From assembly GCA_020072905.1 (NCBI GenBank), contig JAIQGB010000290.1, positions 1 to 5,902 of the forward strand: DNA of 5,902 bases, in the 5' to 3' direction. Source of the DNA: Terriglobia bacterium (GTDB lineage: Bacteria; Acidobacteriota; Terriglobia; UBA7540). This document shows positions 5,298 through 5,902 of the stretch, piece by piece. The first letter of the stretch is position 1; each line of letters begins with the position of its first letter. A program made the position numbers and the translations under genes. The notes beneath the pieces were generated by a model. That model was not told the origin of the DNA, made no database searches, and worked only from the letters and a program-made list of their open reading frames with translations.

Positions 5298-5411
5298 TTT
5301 GGAGTGCGGCGGCTTGCCGCCGCTTTGCTTTCCCCTGGCTCTGCCAGCCCTGTAAGGCCGAAGCAGAGCTTCGGCGAATCCAAGGCGGAAGCAGAGCTTC
5401 CGCACTCCAAA
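5298..5411. repeat. Composite nested-palindrome element with 12-bp inverted ends
   Basis: The element is bounded by perfect 12-bp inverted repeats, TTTGGAGTGCGG at 5298-5309 and CCGCACTCCAAA at 5400-5411. It contains three short hairpins: GCGGCGGC-TT-GCCGCCGC (5306-5323), GCCGAAGC-AGA-GCTTCGGC (5357-5375) and GCGGAAGC-AGA-GCTTCCGC (5385-5403). The terminal inverted repeats suggest a small non-autonomous mobile or REP-like unit of 114 bases. It sits in the gap between the connector-like and gpG-like genes and ends one base before the connector gene's stop triplet. No target-site duplication is obvious. Confidence 0.88.
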
Positions 5412-5412
5412 T

Positions 5413-5892
5413 TCAAAATTCCTCGTCCTTTTTGAACGCCGCGCTGCTGTCCTCCGAATCGATGTCGGGCTCCTGGCCGGCGGTGCCGCCGAAGGCCGGG
5501 TAGACGTCGCCGGTGCGCGCCGTGGCGACGAAGAGCTTGTCGTAGGTGCCGCGCGCCAGCTCGGCGAGCATGTTTTCATACGAGCGTCGCAGCGAGTTGG
5601 GGTTCGCCCAGCCCGCCGGTGAGGCGTCCGGCCCGAGCAGCGAGAAGAGCGCTTCGCCCAGGTCGGCCGCCGCGCCCACTTCGTTGAGGAGCGCGAGGAG
5701 GGCAAAGGCCTGCGTGTTGTTCGTGGCCAGGCCGTCGAGCTCGTAGCCACGCCCAACCGCATGCGCCGTGATCCGCGCGCTGGCAGCTTCGATCCACGCC
5801 TGAATCTGCGCGTCGCTGGGGTTCTGGTCCGCCACGCCGCGCTGGAATCCCGGATAGTGAGCCGCAACCGCATCGATCGTTGTGAAGGACAT
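5413..5892 (-). CDS. Head-tail connector-like protein
   Basis: The 159-residue protein begins MSFTTIDAVAAHYPGFQRGV. GGAG at 5902-5899, at the very edge of the window, lies six bases before the ATG and supports this start. The protein looks mostly helical: an AQIQAWIEAASARITAHAV helix at about 28-46, an AFALLALLNEVGAAADLGEALFSL region near 62-85, and an SYENMLAELARGTYDKLF helix near 104-121, followed by an acidic tail ending KKDEEF. Small helical proteins with a YP-segment and an 'I-AW-EAAS-RI' helix right before a gp10/gpG-type gene are typical of gp6 / gp15-type connectors or DUF1320-like proteins, which form a ring between portal and tail. The assignment rests on position and helix pattern. 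The TGA stop abuts the composite repeat downstream, so the original C-terminus may have been altered. Confidence 0.55.
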   Translation of the reverse strand: MSFTTIDAVAAHYPGFQRGVADQNPSDAQIQAWIEAASARITAHAVGRGYELDGLATNNTQAFALLALLNEVGAAADLGEALFSLLGPDASPAGWANPNSLRRSYENMLAELARGTYDKLFVATARTGDVYPAFGGTAGQEPDIDSEDSSAAFKKDEEF

Positions 5893-5902
5893 TGATAGCT
5901 CC

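Noticed and set aside
5271..5411. Rho-independent terminator
   Set aside because: The stems are strong, but no T-run follows on the minus strand, and genes continue in the same direction on both sides. A partial terminating effect cannot be excluded.
5226..5873. Minus-strand frame of 215 codons overlapping the connector-like and gpG-like genes
   Set aside because: Its first part is an R/S/T/P-rich frame shadow of the connector-like gene, and its end (IGAIHESPL) is a translation of the palindromic repeats.

Overview
The window is a GC-rich stretch of a tailed-phage structural module, most likely an integrated prophage. All supported genes lie on the minus strand, so transcription reads from high to low coordinates. 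In that direction the order is: a head-tail connector-like gene (5892-5413); a virion morphogenesis / tail completion-like gene of the Mu gpG / P2 gpS / HK97 gp10 type (5251-4721); a tail-terminator-like gene (4618-4061); a 706-residue fibre-like protein with a signal-peptide-like N-terminus (4064-1944); a second exported-looking protein of 256 residues (1910-1140); a tail tube protein (1114-515); and the start of a tail assembly chaperone (427 to the left edge). No tail sheath gene lies in the connector-to-chaperone interval, which points to a siphovirus-like, non-contractile tail. No RNA gene, CRISPR array, integrase, promoter or intrinsic terminator was recognised. No stretch longer than about 300 bases lacks a gene.

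Two things stand out. First, phages usually place the tail tube gene directly after the tail terminator gene. Here two genes with Sec-like N-termini and many cysteines are interposed. One is clearly fibre-like, with HxH repeats, NKNAASGYAGL repeats and a TDTLTNKTLD motif. They could be receptor-binding or tip proteins, or exported cargo (morons).

Second, nearly every gene boundary, and the inside of one gene, carries short interspersed repeats. There are heptanucleotide tandem arrays at 440-507, 3954-4057 and 4631-4723, each built from a different heptamer. There are nested palindromes at 507-527, 4984-5059, 5271-5296 and 5298-5411. Some repeats became coding: the fibre's signal-peptide-like segment is translated from three chained heptamer arrays, and about 25 residues of the gpG-like protein are translated from an in-frame palindromic insertion. 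Several stop codons lie at the edge of a repeat or inside it.

From memory, repeat sets of this kind (GTAGGGGCG-type palindromes, GTGACAA / CCCAGCA / CACTATT-type heptamers) are common in Acidobacteriota genomes. Together with the GC content this suggests an acidobacterial host, but the assignment is an inference. Host-type repeats that spare every reading frame fit a long-resident prophage, or a domesticated tail module, whose genes are still under selection.
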